Shown here: positions 1 to 5,467 of the stretch, one piece after another | Numbering within the stretch: the first letter of the stretch is position 1 | Layout: the number at the start of each line of letters is the position of its first letter | From: Planctomycetaceae bacterium | Lineage (GTDB): Bacteria; Planctomycetota; Planctomycetia; Pirellulales; Pirellulaceae | Length of the DNA: 5,467 nucleotides | Direction of reading: 5' to 3' | Assembly: GCA_018658605.1 (NCBI GenBank) | Contig: JABHUV010000183.1 | Coordinates: forward strand, 1 to 5,467 | Program-made: the position numbers and the translations under genes | Notes under the pieces: generated by a model | The model's database searches: none | Seen by the model: the letters and a program-made list of their open reading frames with translations, nothing else | Told to the model about the DNA's origin: nothing

Positions 1-408
1 AGCTTCCCAGTCGTCGCGGGGTGCGTGACTGAACTGCCAATAGGCCATGCCATCGTCGAGTCGTGGTTCGGTGCGGTGTCCGGAACTTGTAAGATGAAAT
101 TTTCCGATATTTCCGCACCGATAACCGGCATCAGAAATAAGTTTGGTAATTAGCGGAGGGAAGTCGGGAAAAGTATCGTTGCCGTTACGCGTGTTATGAA
201 CACGAGCCGGGTACAGGCCGGTTAGGAAACTTGAGCGACTCGGAGTGCAAATTGGACTTTGGCAATACGCGTGCGTAAAAGCGACGCCGGATTCTAGTAA
301 CTTGTCGATGTTGGGTGTGTCGACCTGCGGATTTCCTAACGCACCGATAGTGTCGAACCGCTGTTGGTCGGTACAATACCAAAGGATATTAGGTCGTTTG
401 GATTCCAT
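1..408 (-). CDS. Sulfatase, formylglycine-dependent, N-terminal part (3' end beyond window)
   Basis: Reading from the ATG at 408 to the left edge gives 136 uninterrupted codons. The start of the alkaline phosphatase/sulfatase fold is clear: RPNILWYCTDQQRFD at residues 5-19 holds the first metal-binding Asp (D14), C54-T-P-S-R58 is the CxPSR signature whose Cys is converted to formylglycine by a maturase, and GYRCGNIGKFHL (95-106) matches the second sulfatase signature with Lys103 and His105. The family hydrolyses sulfate esters. DQQRFD resembles the choline-sulfatase/phosphonate-monoester-hydrolase branch more than the DDQ of classical arylsulfatases, but the substrate cannot be told. The protein begins MESKRPNIL with no signal peptide, so it looks cytoplasmic, unlike most planctomycete sulfatases. 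The gene starts 13 bp after the FabI stop, so it is probably cotranscribed with the lipid genes. No Shine-Dalgarno sequence is visible. The C-terminal two thirds are missing. Confidence 0.93.
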   Translation of the reverse strand, partial: MESKRPNILWYCTDQQRFDTIGALGNPQVDTPNIDKLLESGVAFTHAYCQSPICTPSRSSFLTGLYPARVHNTRNGNDTFPDFPPLITKLISDAGYRCGNIGKFHLTSSGHRTEPRLDDGMAYWQFSHAPRDDWEA

Positions 409-421
409 GGTAAAATTAAAC

Positions 422-1222
422 CTATTCAGAAACAGACTTTTTGACAATTTTCTCGTCAAAATAATTGATTTGCATGCCGGCATCCACAACGATGGTTTGC
501 GCGCAGATTCCGGAAGACCGTGGGCTGAGTAAAAACGCAGCTACATTTGCTGCTTCTTGTGTTTCAACGGCAACGCCTCGCGGGATTACCTGTTCGGCGT
601 ATAGATAGGAGTCGACGTATCCGGGGATTCCTGCAGACGCGGATGTTTTTAGTAAACTTGGTCCCACGGCATTAAACCGCACATTTGAGAAACTGCTGAA
701 CGATTTAGTGAGAAAAGCCAATGAGGAATCGAGGGCGGCTTTAATCGGAGCCATGAAGCCATAATTTTCGCTCGCCATTTTGGTGGTGGAGATGGAAATT
801 GTGACCACCGCCGCGTCCGTAGAAAAAAGTTCTTTCAATGCATTGGAAACGGCCATCAAGGAATAGCAGCTGATGTCGACGGCACGTAAGAACTGTGATT
901 TACTCGTGGCGTGAAAGGGCTTAGGACCATCTTCATAATCGGCAAATGCGATCGAATGGACTAGCCCATCGATTACCGGGTGTGATTCCGCCAGTGACGC
1001 GCGGAGAATTTCGATTTGCTCGGGGAATTCTACATCGCATACGTAGATGGGATGTTCGCCAATTAGCTTTTGTAATTCTTCGCGGCGTTTTTCGCTACGC
1101 ACAACGTATACAGGAAGTCCGCCGGCTTCATAGACTGTTTTACCTATGTGGTAGGCGACACTTTTGCGGTTGGCAACGCCCATAATAACGATGGTTTTAT
1201 CTTCAAGTTGAAGGAATGCCAT
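422..1222 (-). CDS. fabI: FabI-type enoyl-ACP reductase (NADH), divergent
   Basis: A 266-residue short-chain dehydrogenase of the FabI branch; the length is normal for FabI. The N-terminal G15-V-A-N-R-K-S-V-A23 is the FabI version of the Rossmann nucleotide loop, D63-V follows at the adenine site, and S90-I-A-F-A94 matches the FabI SIAFA element. The catalytic pair is Y154-x6-K161, the FabI spacing, not the Y-x3-K of ketoreductases such as FabG. A C-terminal VDAGMQI closes the fold. FabI reduces the trans-2 double bond of enoyl-ACP with NADH, the last step of each elongation cycle. Oddities: the Tyr that lies ten residues before the catalytic Tyr in E. coli FabI (Tyr146) is Ile144 here, and the substrate loop reads [15 protein letters not shown] where FabI usually has an AGPI-type segment. 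It may therefore act on an unusual acyl chain. It lies 57 bp behind fabZ and 13 bp before the sulfatase. Start ATG at 1222; no clear Shine-Dalgarno. Confidence 0.9.
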   Translation of the reverse strand: MAFLQLEDKTIVIMGVANRKSVAYHIGKTVYEAGGLPVYVVRSEKRREELQKLIGEHPIYVCDVEFPEQIEILRASLAESHPVIDGLVHSIAFADYEDGPKPFHATSKSQFLRAVDISCYSLMAVSNALKELFSTDAAVVTISISTTKMASENYGFMAPIKAALDSSLAFLTKSFSSFSNVRFNAVGPSLLKTSASAGIPGYVDSYLYAEQVIPRGVAVETQEAANVAAFLLSPRSSGICAQTIVVDAGMQINYFDEKIVKKSVSE

Positions 1223-1279
1223 TGTGTGGTCTTTGGTGGTTAAAGATTACGGCTTATTTCTAGTGACCTTTGGAAACGT

Positions 1280-1747
1280 TTAGATTTGTGGATCGGCGAT
1301 AGTACAGGCAAAATCGAAACGCGTTGCCAGCTTACCTTCAACGGTCACCTTGGCTGTCAAAAAATAGGCAACTTGTACTTGGTCTGTAAGCGTGACTTCG
1401 ACCTCAACAGTGTCACCTGGTTTGACGATCTTCTTGAATTTAACATTATTCAGTCGAGTCGCAACGGGAACTTTACCACTTAACGCATTGCCTCCTTCAG
1501 CTTCTATAGCTGTTCGGGTAATATCCGCGAGTAATATCGCGCCTGCCTGCATCCCAATTTCGCACAAGATAACCCCCGGTACGATCGGTTGATTGGGATA
1601 ATGGCCTTGGAAAAAGAATTCATCGCTCCGAAATGCTTTCTTGCAGTTGATTGTGGTATCGGTCTGCGATACAACTTCGTCAATCAGCAGCATGGGTGCG
1701 CGATGGGGGATAGCAGCTTGGATTTGTTCGATGGTCATTGGGTTCAT
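1280..1747 (-). CDS. fabZ: FabZ-type 3-hydroxyacyl-ACP dehydratase
   Basis: A hot-dog-fold dehydratase of 155 residues from the chosen ATG at 1747. Numbering from that ATG, PHRAPMLLIDEV (14-25) is the usual FabZ N-terminal motif, and the active-site helix G48-H49-Y-P-N-Q-P-I-V-P-G-V-I-L-C-E63 holds the catalytic His and Glu 14 residues apart, exactly as in E. coli FabZ (His49, Glu63). It removes water from 3-hydroxyacyl-ACP to give trans-2-enoyl-ACP in the cytoplasm. Start choice: the frame is open upstream to a GTG at 1804, but that would add 19 residues with no family counterpart. A second ATG at 1738 is equally possible (152 residues). None has a Shine-Dalgarno. The gene lies between the second oxidoreductase (89 bp gap) and fabI (57 bp gap), so it supplies the substrate of its neighbour. 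It is probably a cluster-specific paralogue rather than the housekeeping copy, because no lpx or accA-type neighbours are present. Confidence 0.93.
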   Translation of the reverse strand: MNPMTIEQIQAAIPHRAPMLLIDEVVSQTDTTINCKKAFRSDEFFFQGHYPNQPIVPGVILCEIGMQAGAILLADITRTAIEAEGGNALSGKVPVATRLNNVKFKKIVKPGDTVEVEVTLTDQVQVAYFLTAKVTVEGKLATRFDFACTIADPQI

Positions 1748-1836
1748 GGTAAAGTGGTTATTGAGGTCGAAATTGCGGTTTAACGTTATACAATCGCGGG
1801 CCACCGTATGCTAGCACACATTTCAGTAGCAAATCA

Positions 1837-3249
1837 CTACATTAATTGAGCATCAACGTCATTGGAAACGATAACACCATAGTTTATTGCACCCAACCAA
1901 CCGGACATGATGATGCCAACGCTACCGGCATGATACAGTCCTTTGATTTGTTCGGGCAAGCCCCGACTGACCGCTAGGCCTTCGAATTTAGTCCCAAAAC
2001 TAGAGCCGTTTTGATGCTGTGTGTAATGGGCAAAAGTCCGTGGTGTGGATGCTTCGGCAAAAATTATTCGCTCTCGCGCGTTGGGTACGTATTTTTCGAG
2101 CGCCCCGAGAGTCGTGTCGATGAGTTCTTCTTTACTCGCGCTATATTGCTCGTCGTCCAAATCGATCCAGTCCTCCCAGTTGGCATTGGTGCTTGACACA
2201 ATTAAGTGTCGTGGATTGGCATGTGGCCTAGTACTTGGATAATAAAATGAGAATGTTCGACTAGTAATGTCTCGACTGAGCAAAAGATCTGTCTCGAATC
2301 GATCGGCAGTTGAGCTGAAGAGCAGGTCGCCGGTTGCGGGATCGATGGAATCATTTTCAGCAAGCGCCATATAGACTTGTGTACTGGAATTGTTTAGTCG
2401 CACATTTCGTGCATCATCGATGTAATCTTTATCAAATACTTCTTCACCGACCATTTTGAAAATCGTCGTCAGTAGATTGGCATTAGAAACTACGCTGCGG
2501 CAGCGAATTGTGCGATCGTTGATTTGTACGCTTTCAACAACACCACGCCGGGTATTAATTTTGTTTGCACTGCATTTGATTCGTACATCAACATTATTGC
2601 GTATTAATTCGTCATGCATCATCTTGATGAGCATATCAGTTCCACCCTGAAAGGTGTAAACTCCTTTACTCATGAAATTGGAAAACACAATTCCGTAGGT
2701 GATAGCGGGATCCTCTAAAGTAGACCCATTGGCATATGTGATGGGTTCCATCAATAGCCGGATGATATCTTGGCGACCAGGGAAAAACTTTTCAAATAAT
2801 TCGCCCGTGGTCATTTGTTGTTCGTCATAAAAATTCATGTTGCGTGCTGCATCAAAAAACTGCGTCACGGTTTCACGTTCGATTTTGAATTGACGGGTTA
2901 ACAGTTTCGTAAAATGTTCACGGTCGTAGGGGGTCGTTAATGAAAATTGTGGATTATCAAATCGCACGCCGAGCAGAGGAATAATTCGGTCGGCAATTTC
3001 TTGGCTCCAATAACGGCGGCAGCTTTTTTTCATGCCGTACGGAAATCCGTGTAACGAGATATCAAATACGTGTCCACTGGGCCGCTTAAACCATGTTGCC
3101 ATACCGCCCAGTTTATAGTGCTGTTCGACGAGCAAAACCTGGTAGCCTGCCGAACCAAGAATGTTGGCGGTAGTGAGACCAGCCAAACCACTGCCAATGA
3201 CGATGACGTCGTATTCGTCTTTGGCCCCGGCGAGAAAATCTTTTGGCAT
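1837..3249 (-). CDS. CrtI/CrtISO/retinol-saturase-type FAD oxidoreductase (second copy)
   Basis: 470 residues, full length for the phytoene desaturase/retinol saturase superfamily (COG1233 type). The FAD dinucleotide fold is at the N-terminus: [10 protein letters not shown] (15-24) with GxGxxG, the ribose-binding acidic residue E42, and G48-G49. The family's DxGxH stretch reads D63-I-S-L-H67, with Ser replacing Gly. The C-terminus has the TPRTFAHYT...GSSFG segment (402-419) and the closing FAD motif LYHAGSVG (438-445) followed by a Gly-rich helix. Members remove, add or isomerise C=C bonds in polyenes and usually sit on the membrane surface; no membrane segment is evident. Lying between ACP/KS and FabZ/FabI genes, it probably acts on an acyl chain and not a carotenoid; no crtB or crtE neighbour is seen. 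It shares the fold with the adjacent copy but differs strongly in sequence. Start ATG at 3249, without Shine-Dalgarno. Exact reaction unknown. Confidence 0.9.
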   Translation of the reverse strand: MPKDFLAGAKDEYDVIVIGSGLAGLTTANILGSAGYQVLLVEQHYKLGGMATWFKRPSGHVFDISLHGFPYGMKKSCRRYWSQEIADRIIPLLGVRFDNPQFSLTTPYDREHFTKLLTRQFKIERETVTQFFDAARNMNFYDEQQMTTGELFEKFFPGRQDIIRLLMEPITYANGSTLEDPAITYGIVFSNFMSKGVYTFQGGTDMLIKMMHDELIRNNVDVRIKCSANKINTRRGVVESVQINDRTIRCRSVVSNANLLTTIFKMVGEEVFDKDYIDDARNVRLNNSSTQVYMALAENDSIDPATGDLLFSSTADRFETDLLLSRDITSRTFSFYYPSTRPHANPRHLIVSSTNANWEDWIDLDDEQYSASKEELIDTTLGALEKYVPNARERIIFAEASTPRTFAHYTQHQNGSSFGTKFEGLAVSRGLPEQIKGLYHAGSVGIIMSGWLGAINYGVIVSNDVDAQLM

Positions 3250-3365
3250 GGGAATTAATGATTTGAGTTAGGTTGACAAACAACCGGTAGTTGCGAATAC
3301 CGCCGAGGTTACATTCTACCGCATTTTAGTTTAAGCGTTAGGGTGATAGCGAAAGCGAGAGTCGC
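3250..3365 (-). other. Gap between the two oxidoreductase genes with a short hairpin
   Basis: 116 bp without a gene. GGTTG/CAACC with a 5-base loop (3271-3285) forms a perfect 5-bp hairpin 22 bases before the second oxidoreductase start. CGGTAG (3285-3290) and CTACCG (3316-3321) form a second, wider inverted pair just beside it. No T-run follows in transcription sense, so read-through is expected. An internal promoter is possible but not identifiable. Confidence 0.35.
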
Positions 3366-4760
3366 TTAATTTCCGCGGAGCAAATGATGATTTGCCATTG
3401 AGATTCCGCTAATAATTGAACCCACGATTCCCACGAACCCTTGGTCGGTACCACATAAAAACAGGTTGCGGAAGTTCGTCGTTCCGTCAAACCATTTACG
3501 GGTTGCCCCGTATACTGCGCCGTTGTCGTGAGAAGTGAATCGCTGAATTGTTTGTGGCGTAAACATATCAGTGTCGATGGTGTGTTCACGGTAATCCGGT
3601 GCGAATTTGGTTGCTGAATCTACCACTTTGTTAAACCAGTTTTCCTTTTGTCGGTCGTAGTCGTCTTTGTTTAGATTTTTCCAACGATTAAAGTCTGCTA
3701 GTGCGGTAATTCGCATGATCCCATCGGGAAGTTCACCATCGGCTGCATCATAGCAATAATTGTTAGGCGTACAGATAACGCCGGTTCGAATATCACAAAG
3801 ATCATCAAGTGGTCGTTGCCAATGGAATTTATCTGAGTCGTTGAAGAATATAATCGTCTTATCGTGTCCCAGTTCCGCGGGGTAGATGTCGAGTGTCGAA
3901 ATAGCCTCAATAAATGATAATTGCCCTGTTTTATGAACATGGGTTTGGTCTTTATCGTCGCAGAGCCGAAATGTTTCAACGGCGCCAACACTACTTAAGA
4001 TGTTCTTTGCGGACATCTCGTCACCGCAATCCAGGACGACACCAACTGCGCGACCGTTATCGATCTTTATGTTTTGGACTCCTGTGCGTAGTTTTAGTTC
4101 TCCACCTAGCTCGCGGAATTTTCGAACGAGCTTTCTAAGTATCAAGCGGACGCCATCAAAGGGTCGCGCCAAGCCCTCCAGAAATAAGGCGCGGAACATG
4201 ATGCAAAACTGCCCATAGTCCATATCATGTTCACGGGGGTTACCGTACCACATTACCGGACATAAGATCATTTCAATCAACAGCGGGTCGGTAATGACTT
4301 CGGACAGTCGTTCACGGGTCGACAATTCGAAATGGCTTTGCTCAAGATCATCGTAATCGATGAGCGTGTCCATCAGCTTTTCGAAGTTGTCAATCTGATT
4401 TGGAAATGCACGTGCGACTTCGCTCCGCAGTAGATCGATGTTGTTGTCAAACGCGAGTTGGACGTTTGGAAACGAAATGGACGAAATTAGTTGTGGGGAC
4501 AATCCAAAATCATCCCACGTTAAACGCAGTTGTCGAAGTAGTCTCGCAAACGGGCCACGGCGCGTTCCGCGAGGTGTGAAGTTGGTGACTGCATGCAAGC
4601 CGACATCGTAGTTGCGGCCACGGAGTCGGTAGAAAGAATTTAATCCGCCAATGGTGTTGTGACGTTCGAGAATACAGACCTTTTGATCATAGTATGCTGA
4701 TCGGATACCGGCGGCTAAGCCAGACATGCCCGCGCCAATAATGATCGAATCGTATACCAT
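3366..4760 (-). CDS. CrtI/CrtISO/retinol-saturase-type FAD oxidoreductase (first copy)
   Basis: 464 residues, full length for the family. SIIIGAGMSG (5-14) is the FAD-binding GxGxxG strand-turn-helix, followed by E32 for the ribose hydroxyls and G38-G39. D52-V-G-L-H56 is the canonical DxGxH motif of the retinol-saturase/CrtISO group. Near the C-terminus are TPQTIQRFT (401-409), a GAVYG turn (414-418) and LFLCGTDQG (433-441) leading into a GSIISGISMAN helix, the second half of the FAD site. Such enzymes desaturate, saturate or isomerise conjugated or isolated double bonds; the direction here is unknown. The start ATG overlaps the ACP stop by one base (TAATG), so translation is probably coupled and equimolar handling with the ACP is likely. 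This supports an ACP-bound acyl chain as substrate, by inference. It and the next gene differ in nearly all positions outside FAD motifs, so they probably do different jobs. Confidence 0.91.
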   Translation of the reverse strand: MVYDSIIIGAGMSGLAAGIRSAYYDQKVCILERHNTIGGLNSFYRLRGRNYDVGLHAVTNFTPRGTRRGPFARLLRQLRLTWDDFGLSPQLISSISFPNVQLAFDNNIDLLRSEVARAFPNQIDNFEKLMDTLIDYDDLEQSHFELSTRERLSEVITDPLLIEMILCPVMWYGNPREHDMDYGQFCIMFRALFLEGLARPFDGVRLILRKLVRKFRELGGELKLRTGVQNIKIDNGRAVGVVLDCGDEMSAKNILSSVGAVETFRLCDDKDQTHVHKTGQLSFIEAISTLDIYPAELGHDKTIIFFNDSDKFHWQRPLDDLCDIRTGVICTPNNYCYDAADGELPDGIMRITALADFNRWKNLNKDDYDRQKENWFNKVVDSATKFAPDYREHTIDTDMFTPQTIQRFTSHDNGAVYGATRKWFDGTTNFRNLFLCGTDQGFVGIVGSIISGISMANHHLLRGN

Positions 4761-4762
4761 TA
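4758..4762 (-). promoter_or_regulatory. Stop/start overlap TAATG (ACP to first oxidoreductase)
   Basis: In mRNA sense the ACP stop TAA and the oxidoreductase start ATG share one A. No Shine-Dalgarno precedes this ATG, so re-initiation by the ribosome that has just finished the ACP is the simplest reading. Confidence 0.75.
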
Positions 4763-5017
4763 AGCCGATATGTCTTTCATCTTAGGTTCAAGGTAAGCGA
4801 CCGTTTTATCCATGCTTACCAAATTTTCGTAATCCTCTTCGGGGACTTGAACACGATAACGTTTCCGCAGTTCCATCACAATATCGAGAAAGTCCATGCT
4901 ATCCATTTCCAGTTGGTCGCGAAATTCCTTTTCGTCATCTAACGACGACAAATCTTCATCCGGATTAATGGTATTGAGTATATCTAGGACTGCGTCACGA
5001 ATTTCAGCAGGTGTCAT
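4760..5017 (-). CDS. Acyl carrier protein, cluster-dedicated
   Basis: An 85-residue acidic four-helix carrier protein, slightly longer than E. coli AcpP. The phosphopantetheine attachment site is S40 in the context E37-M-D-S-M-D-F-L-D-I46, at the start of helix II; the usual DSL is DSM here. The preceding LEMDS replaces the LGADS or LGLDS of housekeeping ACPs. Helix I (TPAEIRDAVLDILNTI) and helix II/III (ELRKRYRVQVPEEDYENL) are recognisable. After activation by a 4'-phosphopantetheinyl transferase it would carry the growing acyl chain between the KS, FabZ and FabI of this block. It lies 234 bp behind the KS gene and overlaps the following oxidoreductase gene by one base. Start ATG at 5017 has a GGAG (mRNA sense) ten bases upstream. 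The absence of a tight fabD/fabG/fabF setting argues against the primary ACP. Confidence 0.95.
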   Translation of the reverse strand: MTPAEIRDAVLDILNTINPDEDLSSLDDEKEFRDQLEMDSMDFLDIVMELRKRYRVQVPEEDYENLVSMDKTVAYLEPKMKDISA

Positions 5018-5027
5018 GCTCGATGTG

Positions 5028-5031
5028 CTCC
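5028..5031 (-). promoter_or_regulatory. Possible Shine-Dalgarno of the ACP gene (GGAG)
   Basis: GGAG in mRNA sense, ten bases before the ATG at 5017. The spacing is at the long end of what works. It is the only purine-rich ribosome-site candidate seen in front of any complete gene here, and it supports the choice of 5017 as start. Confidence 0.4.
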
Positions 5032-5090
5032 GAGGCGTAAAATGGTCTGTAGAAACATATCAACCTACGACTATATAAGATAGGTCAAGT

Positions 5091-5123
5091 GGGCTCACAT
5101 GCCACACGGAATATGTGGAGTCC
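5091..5123. repeat. Small bulged inverted repeat
   Basis: The upper stem is CCACA (5102-5106) with TGTGG (5114-5118) and a 7-base loop. A lower stem of 5091-5095 with 5119-5123 forms with one G-T pair and a 6-base bulge on the left side. There is no T-run, so it is not an intrinsic terminator. It lies about 75-105 bp upstream of the ACP start and could be an operator or leader hairpin, or chance. Confidence 0.25.
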
Positions 5124-5173
5124 ATAAATCTTACCGAGTTTATTTGATAAAACTAGTGGGTTTATAGACTCTT

Positions 5174-5233
5174 TTTATCACTTTGGCGTATTTTCGCGGA
5201 TGTAATCTAGAATGTCTACTTATAAGTGATAAA
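5174..5233. repeat. 10-bp inverted repeat (TTTATCACTT / AAGTGATAAA), 40-bp spacer
   Basis: TTTATCACTT at 5174-5183 and its exact reverse complement at 5224-5233. The second arm overlaps the perfect palindrome ACTTATAAGT at 5218-5227. A further TGATAAA lies at 5145-5151. Arms about 50 bp (five helical turns) apart centre to centre would suit a dimeric or looping DNA-binding protein, by inference. The spacing is too wide for a terminator hairpin. Confidence 0.45.
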
Positions 5234-5251
5234 TAAGGTATCAGGATGGAT

Positions 5252-5467
5252 TTATGAGATGAATTTTTTGATAACCACCGTGGAATTAATTCCCAGCATT
5301 CCGAACGAGTTATTCACTATATAGTCCACGGATTCTAACGTTTTGGGCTGATTTAGGACGAGTCCGTCCATGGCGCACTCCTCGTCGAGTTGATCAACAT
5401 TGATCGTTGCATGACAGATGTTGTCATTAAATGCGGGCAGATTTCCTGCGAGTTCTAATGCACCCGC
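5252..5467 (-). CDS. FabF-type beta-ketoacyl-ACP synthase, C-terminal 71 residues (5' part beyond window)
   Basis: Open from the right edge to a TAA at 5252-5254. The 71 visible residues follow the C-terminal core of FabF and type II PKS ketosynthases: AGALE (2-5) corresponds to the AGAVE that follows the active-site GHLLGAAG, H19-A-T-I-N-V-D25 to the PTINLD stretch, D28-E-E-C31 to PD-EC, VDYIVNNSFG (47-56) to the NSFGFGG strand, and VVIKKF (64-69) to the terminal LVFKK. The enzyme would condense malonyl-ACP with an acyl chain. The Cys-His-His active site lies outside the window, so an inactive chain-length-factor partner is not excluded. Odd point: the GFGGTN loop of FabF reads G56-M-L-G-I-N61, changing the gating Phe. 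The KS precedes the ACP gene by 234 bp on the same strand and is presumably its partner. Confidence 0.92.
   Translation of the reverse strand, partial: AGALELAGNLPAFNDNICHATINVDQLDEECAMDGLVLNQPKTLESVDYIVNNSFGMLGINSTVVIKKFIS

Larger units (their letters stand above)
5018..5251 (-). promoter_or_regulatory. KS-ACP intergenic region, probable promoter/operator
   Basis: 234 bp with no supported gene on either strand, visibly more AT-rich than its flanks. It contains three copies of the word TGATAAA, a perfect 10-bp palindrome and a bulged inverted repeat (listed separately). TTGACC-like (5083-5088) and TAGACA-like (5213-5218) -35 words exist in mRNA sense, but neither has a good -10 at 16-18 bp, so no single promoter is called. 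Its size relative to the other gaps suggests a second transcription start for ACP and the genes after it. Confidence 0.4.
1..5467 (-). other. Probable operon for a specialised fatty-acyl/polyene product
   Basis: Seven genes follow one another on the minus strand with no opposing gene: KS, ACP, two CrtI-like oxidoreductases, FabZ, FabI, sulfatase. Gaps after the ACP are -1, 116, 89, 57 and 13 bp, and none holds a recognisable intrinsic terminator (GC stem plus U-run). The 234-bp gap between KS and ACP is the only place roomy enough for a full promoter region, so there may be two transcription units. Cotranscription is inferred from spacing only. Confidence 0.65.

Noticed and set aside
245..532. 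Plus-strand open frame across the FabI end and sulfatase start
   Set aside because: No recognisable domain, and it is antisense to two genes with clear catalytic motifs.
422..1222. FabG-type ketoreductase instead of FabI
   Set aside because: The Tyr-Lys pair is spaced Y-x6-K and the cofactor loop is GVANxxS, both FabI features; FabG has Y-x3-K.
1748..1804. Extended FabZ start at a GTG (1804)
   Set aside because: Adds 19 residues with no FabZ counterpart. ATG 1747 or 1738 puts the conserved PHRxPMLLID motif at the usual distance from the N-terminus.
3273..3278. Perfect TTGACA on the plus strand
   Set aside because: No -10 box at a suitable distance and no plus-strand gene to serve; the bases belong to the short GGTTG/CAACC hairpin.
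3355..3365. GCGA-GAG-TCGC hairpin right after the first oxidoreductase stop as terminator
   Set aside because: Only 4 bp of stem, a 3-base loop and no following T-run in transcription sense.
3338..3589. Minus-strand open frame at the end of the first oxidoreductase gene
   Set aside because: A shifted-frame shadow of the conserved C-terminal FAD motif region; no protein-like pattern.
1837..4760. Carotenoid (crt) cluster
   Set aside because: Oxidoreductases are CrtI-like, but phytoene synthase, GGPP synthase and cyclase genes are absent, and all neighbours are acyl-ACP enzymes.

Overview
The window is a single, densely packed gene block read entirely from the minus strand. In transcription order (right to left) it carries the 3' end of a FabF-type beta-ketoacyl-ACP synthase (KS), a 234-bp gap, an acyl carrier protein (ACP), two different CrtI/retinol-saturase-type FAD oxidoreductases, a FabZ-type 3-hydroxyacyl-ACP dehydratase, a FabI-type enoyl-ACP reductase, and the 5' part of a formylglycine-type sulfatase that runs off the left edge. 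The sulfatase and the KS are both cut by the window ends. No tRNA, rRNA, CRISPR array, IS element or attachment site was seen.

The layout points to one operon, or two if the gap in front of the ACP gene holds a promoter. The ACP stop and the first oxidoreductase start share a base (TAATG). Further gaps are 116, 89, 57 and 13 bp. No internal gene shows a convincing Shine-Dalgarno sequence; only the ACP gene has a GGAG, at a rather long spacing.

Read as a pathway, the KS would extend an acyl chain on the dedicated ACP, FabZ would dehydrate, FabI would reduce, and the two flavoproteins would add, remove or isomerise double bonds on the carrier-bound or released chain. No ketoreductase (FabG) is visible, so it lies outside the window or is borrowed from primary fatty acid synthesis. 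A dedicated type II fatty-acid/polyketide set combined with CrtI-like flavoenzymes is not housekeeping lipid synthesis. The same pairing is known from anammox clusters proposed for ladderane lipids and from bacterial type II polyene/cinnamoyl-lipid clusters. The product here cannot be read from sequence.

The organism is probably a planctomycete (Pirellula/Rhodopirellula-like) or a relative in the PVC group. This is an inference from the sulfatase type (DQQRFD and CTPSR), the mid-range, slightly AT-leaning base composition, weak Shine-Dalgarno use and the gene pairing. It is not proven by any marker gene.

Points worth a second look are the altered GFGG loop of the KS, the missing first active-site tyrosine of the FabI homologue, two strongly diverged tandem desaturase-like genes, a sulfatase with no signal peptide tucked directly behind FabI, and repeated TGATAAA words in the gap upstream of the ACP gene.
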